Positions 26,880 to 36,333 are shown, counted from the first letter of the stretch. The stretch: 64,000 nt of DNA from Streptomyces sp. NBC_00271 (GCF_036178845.1 NZ_CP108071.1:1-64000); one strand, 5' to 3'. Numbers and translations are program-made. The notes: a model not told the origin generated them from the sequence alone.

Positions 26880-29284
26880 CGAGTCGCCGCCTCGCTCGGC
26901 ACGTCGCCTTCTGCTCCGCCGTCCAGGACGACCTCGGTGAACAGCAGGTCGCTCTCGGCAAACGTCTCAGGGTTCGAGGTGGTGCCGTGGGAGTTGCGAT
27001 ACCGGACGCCGAGCCAGGTCATCCACAGCACCGGCAGGATGCCGCCGACGATGAACACCACGTCGCCGGGCAGCCGCAGCCATTCCAAGAGCCCGTTGAC
27101 CCCGTGCTGGATGTAGCCAAGGCTGCGGGCGTCGGCGTAACCGTCGTTGACGACCTTGTAGAGCTGCAGGGCGCCGCCCGGGAGGAGAGTGGCGAAACTC
27201 ATCCAGGCGAGTCCGAGGTTGAGCGACCAGAAGGCGATGCGGGGCCAACGGTCCGACCAGCGGTTCTCGGGGACCAGGTAGCGCAAGGCGAAGAAGGCGA
27301 AGCCCACTGCGAGCATGCCGTACACGCCCATCATGGAAGCGTGTGCGTGGTTGGCGGTGAGACCGGTCCCCATCTCGTAGTAGGAGACGATGGGCAGGTT
27401 GATCAGGAAGCCGAAGACCCCGGCTCCCAGGAAGTTCCAGAAGCCGACGGCAACCAGGAACATCACGGCCCAGCGGTGCGGGAAGGGCGCGTTGGAGGCT
27501 CCGTGCCGGCGCGAGCCCAGTTGCAGGAAGCTCCAAGCTTCGATGGTCAGGAAGAGCAGGGGCACCACTTCAAGAGCGGAGAACAGTGCCCCCAGCGCCA
27601 GGTGTTCAGCGGGTTCTCCGGAGAAGTAGAGATGGTGCATGGTGCCGATGACGCCGCCTGCGCTGTAGAGGACGATGTCCAGGAAGATCACCGTCAGAGC
27701 CACTCGTTCACGCACGACGCCGAGGAGAACGAAGAGATAGGCGACCGTGACCGTGGTGAACAGCTCCAGGAAGTCCTCGACCCACAGGTGCACGACGATG
27801 AATCGCCAGAAGTCGGCTGCCGTGAATTCGGTACTGGGCGTGGCCAGAAGGCCGACCGCGTAGAAGGCGGGTAGCGCCAGCGCTGCCAGGAAGAACAGCC
27901 ACGGCATGTTCGCGGCGCTCTCGGTGCGCAGACGGCGCCGCAATCCGCGGAAGAGGATGACGACCCAGACGATGAGGCCGACGACGAGGAGCACCTGCCA
28001 GAGCCGGCCGAGGTTGAGGTACTCCCAGCCCTGGTCGCCGAAGACGCTCCACCAGCTCTTGAACCAGCCGCGTTCACCGGCCAACTCGCCCAGCAGGCTG
28101 CCTGTGACGACCACGACGAGGGCGCCGAGCAGCAGTCGGGTGAGCAGGGCCTGACCCCGCGGCTCCCAGCCCCGGGAGATCAGGGGTGCGAGGAAGATTC
28201 CTATGGCGAGGAAGGAGGTCACCACCCAGAAGATGGCAAGCTGCGTGTGCCAGGTTCGGCTCAGGTTGTAGGGCAGTATCTGGTCCAGCGGGATACCGAA
28301 GAAGCTGCCGAGATCGGCTCGGTAGTGCTGGGCGGCCGCGCCGACCAGCGCTTGGGCCAGGAAGAGTGCTGCCATCACGAGGAAGAACCAGGCTGTGGCG
28401 CGCTGCGCGGGAGTGAGCGCCACCGAGTCGGGCGACCGGAACCGGATCTCTCCGCGTTCACGCTGATGCCAGCCCAGGAAGTTCCAGCGTCCGAAGGCTG
28501 CGAACAGCACGCCCGTGCCGACGAGCAGGAAGACCAGTGACAGGACACTCCACGTCACGGTGTGAGCCGTGGGCGAGTTGTCGACCAGAGGTTCGGCGGG
28601 CCAGTTGTTCGTGTACGAGTACTTCTGACCGGGCCGGTCGGCGGATGATGCCCATGCCGACCAGGCGAAGTAGGCAGTCAGATTGTGGATGTCGGTCGCG
28701 CTGGTCACTGCGTGCGGGCGAAGTCCCTGTCGGCCTTCGGGGCGACCGAGGAGGTCGGCGTAGTGCTTGGTCAGGGTTGCGAAGGCAGTTGCCTGAGCGT
28801 CGCTGAACTCAAGCGTGTCAGTGTCCGGACTATAGCGATTGGTGCGGAAGTCGGCGACTGTCCGGCTTCGGTGTTCGTGTTCCGTGTCCTTGCTGTAGCG
28901 CTGCTCGACCAGCGTGGCACTGCGATGCAGGTAGTCGGCGGTGAAGTCTGGTCCGAGGTAGGCGCCGTGGCCGAAGATGGACCCGTACTGCATCAGGCCA
29001 TTCCGTAAGAACGCCTCTTGCCCGTGCTGGACGTCGTCACCGGTGAACAGGGTGCGTCCGTCGGAGGCCACCACCTTGGCAGGGATCGGTGGTTCGGCCT
29101 GGTAGGTCCGGTACGCCAGGAATCCGAGAACCAGAAAGCCACACAGCGTCACCAAGGCTGCCGCCTGGATCCAGCCCCGGCTGATCAGCCGAGCCCGCTT
29201 CAGCGAGGTGCCGGCGCCTTGGACTGGTGATTGGCCTCGCGGGCCAAGGTCTGGCCCCGTCTCGGGCGGGGTACTGGGCGGCAT
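26876..29284 (-). CDS. norZ: Quinol-dependent nitric oxide reductase (qNor)
   Basis: About 802 residues: an N-terminal membrane anchor, a periplasmic cytochrome c-like extension without CXXCH haem sites (GQEAFLRNGLMQYGSIFGHGAYLG), then a haem-copper oxidase-like core. Haem and FeB ligands are readable: LSRTWHTQLAIFW (near 346), VVHLWVEDFLELF (near 498, with the FeB-site Glu), GTMHHLYFSG (near 548) and NHAHASMMGVYGML (near 645). It reduces 2 NO to N2O with quinol and serves NO detoxification. The ATG at 29284 has AGAGGAG upstream and is preferred over 29338. It forms an operon with the membrane protein at 26490; a 22-bp palindrome lies upstream. Confidence 0.92.
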   Translation of the reverse strand: MPPSTPPETGPDLGPRGQSPVQGAGTSLKRARLISRGWIQAAALVTLCGFLVLGFLAYRTYQAEPPIPAKVVASDGRTLFTGDDVQHGQEAFLRNGLMQYGSIFGHGAYLGPDFTADYLHRSATLVEQRYSKDTEHEHRSRTVADFRTNRYSPDTDTLEFSDAQATAFATLTKHYADLLGRPEGRQGLRPHAVTSATDIHNLTAYFAWSAWASSADRPGQKYSYTNNWPAEPLVDNSPTAHTVTWSVLSLVFLLVGTGVLFAAFGRWNFLGWHQRERGEIRFRSPDSVALTPAQRATAWFFLVMAALFLAQALVGAAAQHYRADLGSFFGIPLDQILPYNLSRTWHTQLAIFWVVTSFLAIGIFLAPLISRGWEPRGQALLTRLLLGALVVVVTGSLLGELAGERGWFKSWWSVFGDQGWEYLNLGRLWQVLLVVGLIVWVVILFRGLRRRLRTESAANMPWLFFLAALALPAFYAVGLLATPSTEFTAADFWRFIVVHLWVEDFLELFTTVTVAYLFVLLGVVRERVALTVIFLDIVLYSAGGVIGTMHHLYFSGEPAEHLALGALFSALEVVPLLFLTIEAWSFLQLGSRRHGASNAPFPHRWAVMFLVAVGFWNFLGAGVFGFLINLPIVSYYEMGTGLTANHAHASMMGVYGMLAVGFAFFALRYLVPENRWSDRWPRIAFWSLNLGLAWMSFATLLPGGALQLYKVVNDGYADARSLGYIQHGVNGLLEWLRLPGDVVFIVGGILPVLWMTWLGVRYRNSHGTTSNPETFAESDLLFTEVVLDGGAEGDVPSEAATR

Positions 29285-29360
29285 GATTCTCCTCTTGACA
29301 CGGTGTGGATATTGGGCGGAAGAACTAAGGTCGGGCATGTTGTTCCAAGCAGACAGTGTA

Positions 29361-29410
29361 CCAATTGTAGAAATTCGGCGGACGTCCCGCTTCAGTCATC
29401 TGACTGAAGC
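29361..29410 (-). promoter_or_regulatory. norZ upstream operator candidates
   Basis: A perfect 10-bp-arm palindrome, GCTTCAGTCA (29389-29398) / TGACTGAAGC (29401-29410) with a 2-base spacer, lies 105-126 bases before the norZ start. An AT-rich box CCAATTGTAGAAATTC (29361-29376) lies nearer the gene and resembles a box upstream of the haemoglobin gene (31659-31678). Either could be an NsrR- or SufR-type binding site. Confidence 0.45.
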
Positions 29411-29711
29411 CGAGGATGCGGAGGCGGTGACCTCGGAGGAGACATCACGGAGACAGCCGCCCCGCAGGCCGGCACGCTTGAGCGCTCGGTGACCTGCCGG
29501 TCCGGGGAGCGCGCCAGGGAGGTGCGACGCGCACCCGCCGCTCCACACCTCTTCGTCGACGGATCACGCCACCCTGGTCGCTCTCTCGCCCGGCCTCTCA
29601 CCACGCTTCTTCCGCCTCTTCACGTGGGACCTCCATGCCCAGGGCCGGCAGCATCCGCAGCACGACAACAACCGCGGCGCCGCGCATGCAGCCGCGCCGA
29701 CCGGCAGAGGT
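29411..29711. other. Non-coding stretch before the ISL3 transposase
   Basis: No gene is seen. Part of it should be the left end of the ISL3-family element, but clear terminal repeats were not found by eye. Confidence 0.35.
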
Positions 29712-31358
29712 GTGGTAGTCCGTGGCCACCAGGTCGGCGCCCATGACGGTCTGAAAACGCGGAAGTATTCGTGGGGGGCGTCGCAGCGGCGTGCGGTGCC
29801 GGCGCTCGCCGACAACAGTCGCCTCCTGGCCGTGCCCGCTGCGCAGGCCTCAGTGAGGCTCAAGGCAACGGCCTGCGGTTGGACGCCATCTTGTCCGGAC
29901 TGTGGTTGTCCAGGGCGTCGCATCCACTCTCGCTATACACGCCGGCTGGCTGAACGCCCGGTGATGGGACGGCGATTGGTGATCTCGCTGCAGGTGCGCC
30001 GGTTCTTCTGTGAGCAACGCACCTGCAGTCGGCGAACCTTCGCCGAGCAGGTCCCGGACCTCACTGAACGGCAGCGGCGGCACAGCGTCGGCCTGCGCCG
30101 ATGGATGCGAACCATCGCCACGTTCCAGGGTGGCCGCCCCGGTGAACGCCTGTGCCGAACACTACAGTTACCGGTCGGCCGCACCCACCTGCTGGGCCTG
30201 CTCACCGCCCCGGCAGTGCCCGAGCAAGCGCCTCGGGTGCTGGGGGTCGACGAGTTCGCTTTCCGCAAGGGCTGGCGCTATGGCACCGTCCTGGTCGACG
30301 TGGAAGCGGCCCACGTGGTGGACGTCCTCCCCGACCGGGACGCGGTCACCTTCGCCGACTGGCTGCGGGAACATCCCGGCACAGAGATCATCTGCAGAGA
30401 CCGGGCCAGTGCCTACTCCAGCGCTGTGCGCGACGCGGCACCGGACGTCCAGGAGGTCGCCGATCACTGGCACCTACTCGCCAACCTCTCCTCTGGCGTC
30501 GAGAAGACATGCCACCAGCACCGTCCCTGCCTGCGGAAACAGGCCGAAGCCGAACGGGACGCACAACCCCGGCCGATCATCAATCCGCTTCCCCCGCCGA
30601 CACTGCCGCCCACGAAGATCGCGGTCCGCACCCGGGACCGGTACGCCGACATCCACCGCCTGCTCGCAGAAGGATCCTCCGTCTCCGCCATCGCCCGCCT
30701 CCTGCACCTGGACCGCAAGACCGTCCGCCGCTTCCGCGACACCGACCTCGACCAGCTGCTCTCCTCCAGTCGGCATGGACGCCCCAAAGGGGTCCTGGAG
30801 CCGTTCACCGCCTACCTGACCGAGCGGTTCACCGACGGTGTCACCAGCCCCACCGACCTTTTCCGCGAGATCCAGCAACGCGGTTACCAGGGAAGCGATC
30901 TGCCAGTACGTCGCTACGTGGCCGGGCTCAGGACGGGAACCGTCGAACCCGCCCGCGGCGCCATCCCCAGTCCTCGCAAGATCACCAAGTGGATCATGCT
31001 GCCCCGCGGCACTTTGCGGCCGCACGAGGAAGACCAGCTCCTGAAGGTGCGGCTGGCCTGCCCCGACGTTGCCCGGGCCTGCGACCTCGCCCGCACCTTC
31101 CACGACCTGCTCCAACACCGGCGCGGACATCAGCTGTTGGAGTGGGTACGCGAGGTCGAACGCGATGCGCCGGCCCCGATCCTCTCCTTCGCGCAGAGCC
31201 TCTGCCTAGACCTCGACGCCGTCACCGCCGGCCTCACCCTCCCCTGGAGCTCGGGCATCGTCGAAGGCCACGTCAACCGCATCAAGACCATCAAGAGAGC
31301 CATGTATGGCCGAGCCTCGTTCCGCCTCCTCCGCACCCGCATCCTGCTTCGGGCATGA
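29712..31358 (+). CDS. ISL3-family transposase
   Basis: Up to 548 residues. An N-terminal zinc-binding region (CPDCGCPGRRIHSRYTRRLAE, then FFCEQRTCSRRTFAEQ) is followed by a DDE core: VLGVDEFAFRKG (Asp), EIICRDRASAYSSAVRDAAP (Asp) and LPWSSGIVEGHVNRIKTIKR (Glu). A helix-turn-helix (SVSAIARLLHLDRKTVRRFRD) interrupts the core, as in ISL3 proteins. The frame is intact. The true start may be about 75 bases downstream of 29712, since the first ~25 residues carry no family signal. It separates norZ from the haemoglobin gene. Confidence 0.88.
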   Translation: MVVRGHQVGAHDGLKTRKYSWGASQRRAVPALADNSRLLAVPAAQASVRLKATACGWTPSCPDCGCPGRRIHSRYTRRLAERPVMGRRLVISLQVRRFFCEQRTCSRRTFAEQVPDLTERQRRHSVGLRRWMRTIATFQGGRPGERLCRTLQLPVGRTHLLGLLTAPAVPEQAPRVLGVDEFAFRKGWRYGTVLVDVEAAHVVDVLPDRDAVTFADWLREHPGTEIICRDRASAYSSAVRDAAPDVQEVADHWHLLANLSSGVEKTCHQHRPCLRKQAEAERDAQPRPIINPLPPPTLPPTKIAVRTRDRYADIHRLLAEGSSVSAIARLLHLDRKTVRRFRDTDLDQLLSSSRHGRPKGVLEPFTAYLTERFTDGVTSPTDLFREIQQRGYQGSDLPVRRYVAGLRTGTVEPARGAIPSPRKITKWIMLPRGTLRPHEEDQLLKVRLACPDVARACDLARTFHDLLQHRRGHQLLEWVREVERDAPAPILSFAQSLCLDLDAVTAGLTLPWSSGIVEGHVNRIKTIKRAMYGRASFRLLRTRILLRA

Positions 31359-31838
31359 CCTGGGGATTCACGGCATCGCGGCCAGAACCAATTTCGTGAT
31401 CGCTCACACGTGGGTTCGGAGCCCTTGACCCTGTGGAGCGCGAGGTGGGTGAGACCGCCCGCCCTTGGCGCTTCGACCGAAATGGCCACCGTCTGCTACC
31501 CCGCCAACCGCACGGTCACCCTGGCCTTTGCCGCAGTCGCCAAGGACCAGGGAGTGGGCCCGGCGATCTTCCGACCTAGCGGGGGCAACCGCAAGGGTGG
31601 CGGAGAACGCCAAGCACTCGGCACCCTCCTTCACGCGATCCCCGCCCACTGATATCCTCTAATTGTCTAGGAGAATTATCGAGGTCAGGTCCGGCGGCGA
31701 GGTTGCGGTGCACCGCCGACCCAGTGGCTCATTACAGGCGAGAAGCCACCCCTGACCGCGTTCCGCTCATGTCCGCCTGGAGGCCCTCAGCATGCTGTCC
31801 TCTCCCCCGCTCGGCTCGGTGTGCCCGGAGGTACCCAG
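31359..31838. promoter_or_regulatory. ISL3 right flank and promoter region of the haemoglobin gene
   Basis: No gene is assigned. The plus strand carries a short open stretch (ANRTVTLAFAAVAKDQGVGP) of unknown origin. An AT-rich island at 31655-31684 contains CTAATTGTCTAGGAGAATTA (31659-31678), where TAATT and AATTA are mirrored around a 9-base centre and CCTC/GAGG flank them. It is about 160 bases before the globin start and is a candidate NO-responsive operator. Confidence 0.4.
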
Positions 31839-32321
31839 ATGACCGAGCTCCCGAAGCACGGGAACCACTCCGATCGGCCCGATATCCGCGGCCGCTCCGA
31901 CGTCGAGTTGCTGGTGACCGAGTTCTACTCCGCCGCGTTCGCCGACCCTCTGCTGGGCCCCGTCTTCGTTGACATCGCCCGAATGGACCTGGCCGAGCAT
32001 CTGCCGGTGATGTGCGACTTCTGGGAGACCGTGCTGTTTCGCGCTGGGCTGTACCATAGGAACGCCTTGGCGGTCCACGTGGCGCTGCACGCCCGTGCGC
32101 GCCTGACATCGGACCACTTCGCACGGTGGCTCTTCATCTGGACGCACACGGTCGACCGGCGCTTCTCGGGCGGCAAGGCCGAACTCGCCAAAGAACAGGC
32201 CCGCCGCATCGCCTGGTCGCTCGGACAGCGGCTCAACGGCGCCAGCGGCAGCGAGTTCGTCAAAATCCGTCGCCGACCCCACTCCTCTGACCAGGAAGCG
32301 GCCCCGCCGGCCCAGGCCTAA
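31839..32321 (+). CDS. Group III truncated haemoglobin
   Basis: 160 residues. The 2-on-2 globin fold of group III is recognisable: B10 Tyr30 in VTEFYSAAFADPLLGPVF, the central FWETVLFRAGLYHRNALAVH, and the proximal His93 in LTSDHFARWLFIW. Such proteins bind oxygen and NO and often protect respiration. The ATG at 31839 is preceded by CGGAGG. Its position between norZ and an Rrf2 regulator supports an NO or microaerobic role. The C-terminal tail (RRRPHSSDQEAAPPAQA) is probably disordered. Confidence 0.88.
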   Translation: MTELPKHGNHSDRPDIRGRSDVELLVTEFYSAAFADPLLGPVFVDIARMDLAEHLPVMCDFWETVLFRAGLYHRNALAVHVALHARARLTSDHFARWLFIWTHTVDRRFSGGKAELAKEQARRIAWSLGQRLNGASGSEFVKIRRRPHSSDQEAAPPAQA

Positions 32322-32771
32322 GGATCCGGACCATGAGATCCCACCGTCCGCCGAGGCCGGCGATGCTGGCCGGGCCGACCGACACCCCCCAGGTCCTGGA
32401 TGCTCGCGCCATCGTTACGCTTGTTGGCCGTAGTTCGCGCCGGACAGCTGGTCCAGGAAGACACCACGTCTTCCTCCCCATCCGTGCTCCAGCCGCCCTA
32501 CTCTCGGCCGGGCCATGCAGACGCTCCACCGCACCGGATACACCTTGTACGCCACCAACGCTGGGGCGCCCCGCATCGTCGTCACCGGCCGCCGCCCACC
32601 CACGCGGACCGTATCGCGCACGTACCCGAAGGCGGCCGGCAGCCGTGAGGTCACTGCAGGCCTGCTGGAACGCCACCAGAAACAGTTGAACAAGGAGGTC
32701 GGCCGCCGCACCGGTCTGCTCCGCGCCTTCTCCGTCCGAGCCGTGGCCCCGCCGCCTGGTCAGCGCCGGAC
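32322..32771. other. No recognisable gene
   Basis: About 450 bases between the globin and Rrf2 genes. Several open frames exist but none shows a family motif or a good ribosome site. This may be decayed DNA. Confidence 0.4.
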
Positions 32772-33305
32772 TCACCGAGCAGGCCGATGAACCGAACAAC
32801 GCTGCTGCATCGACTCGGACATCCTCACACCTTGCATCAACGGCGCAATGGCCAAGACGGGCCCTCCCGCCATGCATAACTGAGACGTCACGCGGGCTGG
32901 TTCGAGGCTGGGGCGTTCGAAGCATGCCGGTACTTCCAGGTCACAGACCCGTACTCCGTCCAACGACGCCCAGAATGCGGCCTGCGCCTGTCTCAACGCA
33001 TCCACCAGCCTGCATGATCCGGGCCCTGGAGTCTGATCGGTGTCGTGCTCGAGGTGCTGGAACTCGCGCACCAGCCAACCCACGGTGACTTGACTGCCCA
33101 CCTCAGTAATGGCAAGACCACCACCGCGACCTCGGCGTGCGTCGATCAGGCCGAGGTCGACCAGGCGGCTGACGACTTTCGCCGCATGCGTGTACCGCAC
33201 CATCAGCCGTTCCGCTGCCTCATGCGTGGTCATCAGCGCCCCTCGGCTGGTCGACAGGCACACCACTATCCCAATCGCGATATCAGTGGACTTGCTCAAC
33301 CTCAT
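32772..33305 (-). CDS. Rrf2-family regulator, NsrR-like
   Basis: 177 residues. The N-terminal winged helix MRLSKSTDIAIGIVVCLSTS...YTHAAKVVSRLVDLGLIDARRGRGGGLAITE is that of NsrR, the NO-sensing Fe-S repressor. NsrR uses three loop cysteines; here the loop (HDTDQTPGPGSCRLVDAL) is short and keeps only Cys98, with further cysteines at 121 and 128 outside the usual place. It may therefore not hold the normal [4Fe-4S] cluster. The C-terminal ~45 residues exceed the usual length and look like read-through. ATG at 33305. It neighbours the globin and ferredoxin genes and probably controlled them. Confidence 0.75.
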   Translation of the reverse strand: MRLSKSTDIAIGIVVCLSTSRGALMTTHEAAERLMVRYTHAAKVVSRLVDLGLIDARRGRGGGLAITEVGSQVTVGWLVREFQHLEHDTDQTPGPGSCRLVDALRQAQAAFWASLDGVRVCDLEVPACFERPSLEPARVTSQLCMAGGPVLAIAPLMQGVRMSESMQQRCSVHRPAR

Positions 33306-33317
33306 CACTCAGAGACC

Positions 33318-33327
33318 TCGTTAACGA
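33318..33327. promoter_or_regulatory. Palindrome upstream of the Rrf2 gene
   Basis: TCGTTAACGA is a perfect 10-bp palindrome 13 bases upstream of the regulator start. It may be an autoregulatory site; a palindrome this short can also occur by chance. Confidence 0.3.
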
Positions 33328-33413
33328 CAGCGGAGGAGGAATGCCCCCTGGACTGGGCCCGCGTCAAATGAGGCCGCGTACGTGGTCCAGGGCCCCATGG
33401 CGCAGGCCTTTTG

Positions 33414-33785
33414 TCATGCGTCGGTGGCTGTGGGCTGATGATTCGAGCTGCCGCACAGCTGGGCTCCGGTCGCCATAGGTTCCTGGCTACCCGTGAGCAG
33501 GCTGAGGCCCAGCACGAGCTGGGCGAAGACTCTGGCGACCTCCAAAGTCCGTCGAAGAACTCCGCCTTCCTTTGCCTGCGGGTAGTTCTTCCGCTCGGCA
33601 GGCACGTCGTCTTCAGAGAAGTTCGCCTCAACTGGGCACACCGGCTCACAGGCACCGCAGTCGACACACTCGTCGGGATGGATGCAGGGCGATCGCTGCC
33701 TCTCGTAGATGCAGTCGACCGGGCACTCCTCGACACATGTTTTGCCCTTCACGTCCACACATGGCTGCGCGATCGCACAGATCAT
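33414..33785 (-). CDS. 7Fe ferredoxin with frameshifted C-terminus
   Basis: The N-terminal ~55 residues are a standard [3Fe-4S][4Fe-4S] ferredoxin: AQPCVDVKGKTCVEECPVDC then DECVDCGACEPVCPVEA, all cluster cysteines present. Compared with the intact copy at 37938, the reading frame slips after PQAK near residue 70: the homologous KAEFFDGLWRSPE is found in another frame. The product therefore has a foreign tail (LRRTLEVARVFAQ...). It may still fold around its clusters. The ATG at 33785 follows GGAGGT. Divergent relative to the DNA upstream. Confidence 0.7.
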   Translation of the reverse strand: MICAIAQPCVDVKGKTCVEECPVDCIYERQRSPCIHPDECVDCGACEPVCPVEANFSEDDVPAERKNYPQAKEGGVLRRTLEVARVFAQLVLGLSLLTGSQEPMATGAQLCGSSNHQPTATDA

Positions 33786-33861
33786 CGGCCCCACCTCCGT
33801 CGGCGTCGCCCGATGTAGCCAATTTATCCAATGGACTATGACACTCGCTAGTAGGGCTTGG

Positions 33862-34839
33862 TCAGGTTCGTATCAATCGGTGTGGGTATGTTGCGGTGGC
33901 AGGTGGGGCAGGCGCCGGTCCAGAGGGCGAGGAGTGTCTGTAGCTCACGAAGCGGGAGTACATCCGCTTACGGCCAAAGCGGCCGGTGCCGGGCCGGGAG
34001 CCCTCCCGCCACTGCACCGGCCTGGCCGCCTTCCGGCCCGCCGCGATGACCAACTCCTTCACCGAGCGCGGCTTGTCGGGATACTTGGCCACCGGCGGGC
34101 GTCCGGTCCCGGAGTACGGCTCGGCCACCGGCACCGCGTCGGCGGGCTGGGCCGACAGCGTGGTGGAGATCCCCACCACGTAGTTCAGGCCGCGGGCCTT
34201 GAGTCCGTGCCGGAACGCGGCAGCGTCGCCGTATCCGGCGTCCGCGACGGCCAGCGGCACGTCGATCCCCCACGAGCGGGTCTCATCCAGCATGTCCAGG
34301 GCCAGCTGCCACTTCTCCACATGCCCGACATCGTCCGGGATGCCGCAGGCGGTGCGGCGGGCGACCTTGTCCGCATCGGCCTTCGGCGAGGCGGGATCCC
34401 AGGTCCGGGGCAGGAACAGCCGCCAGTTGACCGCCGCCGAGGCGGTCTCGGACGCGAGGTGGAGTGAGACGCCGACCTGGCAGTTGGTGACCTTGCCCGC
34501 GGTGCCGGTGTACTGCCGCGACACACACGCCGAGGCAGTCCCGTCCTTCAAAAACCCGGTGTCGTCGAAGATGAGGGCCTTGGGCCCGATCGCCTCCTCC
34601 ATCCGCCAGGCGAGCTGGGCCCGGATGTGCGCCGGGTCCCAGGGGCTGGTGGTGATGAAGTTGGCCAGTGCCTGACGATTGCCGTCCTCCCCGAGCCGGG
34701 CGGCCATCGGCTCGACCGACTTACGCTGCCCGTCGGTCAGCAGCCCCCGCAGATAAACCTGCCCCCACCGGCGCTGATCCTTACGCGCAAACGGCTCGAA
34801 CACCTCCGCCGTTGCTTTAGCCGTCAGGCCCGGCGTCAA
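33862..34839 (-). pseudogene. IS701-family transposase fragment
   Basis: The core of an IS701-family DDE transposase: FEPFARKDQRRWGQVYLRGL, IFDDTGFLKDGTASACVSRQ (Asp), LAVADAGYGDAAAFRHGL (Asp). It lacks the N-terminus, cut by the adjacent IS4-family element near 34810, and the normal C-terminus: after FGRKRMYSRF the frame diverges. Confidence 0.8.
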
Positions 34840-36333
34840 TGTCTCCGTCCTTGACCATCTTGAAGTCCAGCGTGTACGCCTGCACGGTGCGCGGGTGTTG
34901 GTCCCGCTGGAACTGGTACTTGCTGGATGTCTTGCGGTAGCGGGCCTTCAGGCGTTGGCGGCGCTGTTCGGGGAGGAGGTTGGCCAGCACGGCCCGGCCG
35001 ATAGCCCCGATCAACAACGTCGTACTGCCCCGGGCCGGCCCCGGGGCGACGATGATCTGGTCCGCGGCGGCCTGGAACAGAACGGTGAAGCTCACCCGCT
35101 GAACGGACAGTCCCGGCCTGGCCGTCGTGACATCGCCGGCCATGCGGATCAGCGACTGGTAGACCGTCAGCAGTGCGAAGATCTCCTGCTCAAGACCGGG
35201 GACACTGCGTGAACGCAGCACTCGCCCGTCCAAGATCGTGGACTTCAGCGAGAAGTAGCAGGTCTCCGCCTGCCAGCGCCGGTGGTAGAGCCGCAGCAGG
35301 TCGTTTGCCGGGTGGCTGTCGGCATCCAGAAGATTGGTGAGCAGCCGCCACAGCTCCGTGCGCCGCGTGCCGTCGGCGAGGACGACGGTGAGCCACGCCT
35401 CGACCACCCGCACCTCCACCCGCTGCCCGCTCGCCCTGGCACGGTGGCGGCGCGGCAGGACTGCGGTGAGGTAGGAGCCGTCGGGCAGGGGGCGGCGCAC
35501 AGTCGGGCGCCGCTTGCGGGTCGAGCGCAGCACGAAACGGGCCCCGGTGTCCTGCACAGCCTCAAGGAAGTCGAACGCGTCGTAGTAGGCGTCTGCCAGC
35601 AGGAGCATCGACGCGTCCAGATGTCCCAGCAGACGGCGCGCGTAGGCGAGTTCGCCGACGTCGTCGGGTCCGAAGACCGCGTCCACCAAAGCCCCTGTGC
35701 CGCACTCCACGAGGGCGACCAGGCGCACCAGCGGGTAGCCGAACGCGCGGACCCTGCCGATGTGTTTGCGAAAATGCCAGGTCACCGCTTCCTCGTCGGG
35801 AGCGGACAGGGTGGTGCCGTCGACGGCGACCAGGCGCAGGCCCTGGTAGAAGGCGCAGGACTGGTGATGGTCGGCCACTGGTCCGGCCAGGATCGAGAAC
35901 AGGTGGCGCAGCGGTCCGCTTCCCAGCCGGCGCCGGGCACGTGCCAGCGACGAGGGGCACGGACGGGCCACGGGCACGCTGCCCAGTCCCGCCGTGAGCT
36001 TGGCCCATACCGCCTGATAGGAGGATCGCTCGAAGAAGGCGAGGGCCAGCACGAAGTACACCACGACGCGCGCCGGGAGCAGCCGCACCCGCTGCGTGCG
36101 GACACCGGTGTCCTCCAGGACCGCGTCGACTAACTCGGGGTCGATGATCTCGGTCAACTCGCCCAGATGGCCAGGCGCGTACACGTCCAGGGCTGTCGCG
36201 CCTGACCTGACGCTGACAAAATTCTGAGGCAACGGGACCTCCGGGACACTCGCAATGGCTTCGACACCATGCGAACTACCAGAGGTCCCGCCCTCTTGAC
36301 AGGGCGCACACACCCTTAACGCACTGGCGTTGC
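34809..36333 (-). mobile_element. Second IS4-family element
   Basis: Contains the transposase at 34817-36313. The right end AACGCACTGGCGTTGC (36318-36333) is a close variant of the terminal repeat of the copy at 6241. The left end (GCCGTTGCTTTA, 34808-34819) keeps only the inner part of the repeat and abuts the IS701 fragment, so this element may have a damaged end. Confidence 0.65.
34817..36313 (-). CDS. IS4-family transposase (second copy)
   Basis: 498 residues, full length and open. Catalytic motifs match the first copy: AVDGTTLSAPDEE, LLADAYYDAFDFLEAV and YHRRWQAETCYFSLKSTILD. The two proteins are clearly related but diverged through their length, so these are separate arrivals rather than a recent duplication. 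The first ~20 residues (MCAPCQEGGTSG) are probably upstream sequence. Confidence 0.87.
   Translation of the reverse strand: MCAPCQEGGTSGSSHGVEAIASVPEVPLPQNFVSVRSGATALDVYAPGHLGELTEIIDPELVDAVLEDTGVRTQRVRLLPARVVVYFVLALAFFERSSYQAVWAKLTAGLGSVPVARPCPSSLARARRRLGSGPLRHLFSILAGPVADHHQSCAFYQGLRLVAVDGTTLSAPDEEAVTWHFRKHIGRVRAFGYPLVRLVALVECGTGALVDAVFGPDDVGELAYARRLLGHLDASMLLLADAYYDAFDFLEAVQDTGARFVLRSTRKRRPTVRRPLPDGSYLTAVLPRRHRARASGQRVEVRVVEAWLTVVLADGTRRTELWRLLTNLLDADSHPANDLLRLYHRRWQAETCYFSLKSTILDGRVLRSRSVPGLEQEIFALLTVYQSLIRMAGDVTTARPGLSVQRVSFTVLFQAAADQIIVAPGPARGSTTLLIGAIGRAVLANLLPEQRRQRLKARYRKTSSKYQFQRDQHPRTVQAYTLDFKMVKDGDIDAGPDG

Noticed and set aside
29712..31358. Terminal inverted repeats of the ISL3-family element
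   Set aside because: Searched by eye on both sides; no convincing pair was found, so no element boundaries are claimed.
6241..36333. The two IS4-family elements acting together as a composite transposon carrying the catabolic cluster
   Set aside because: The copies are diverged, the second has a damaged end, and the first has its own target duplication, so a joint 30-kb transposition is not supported.
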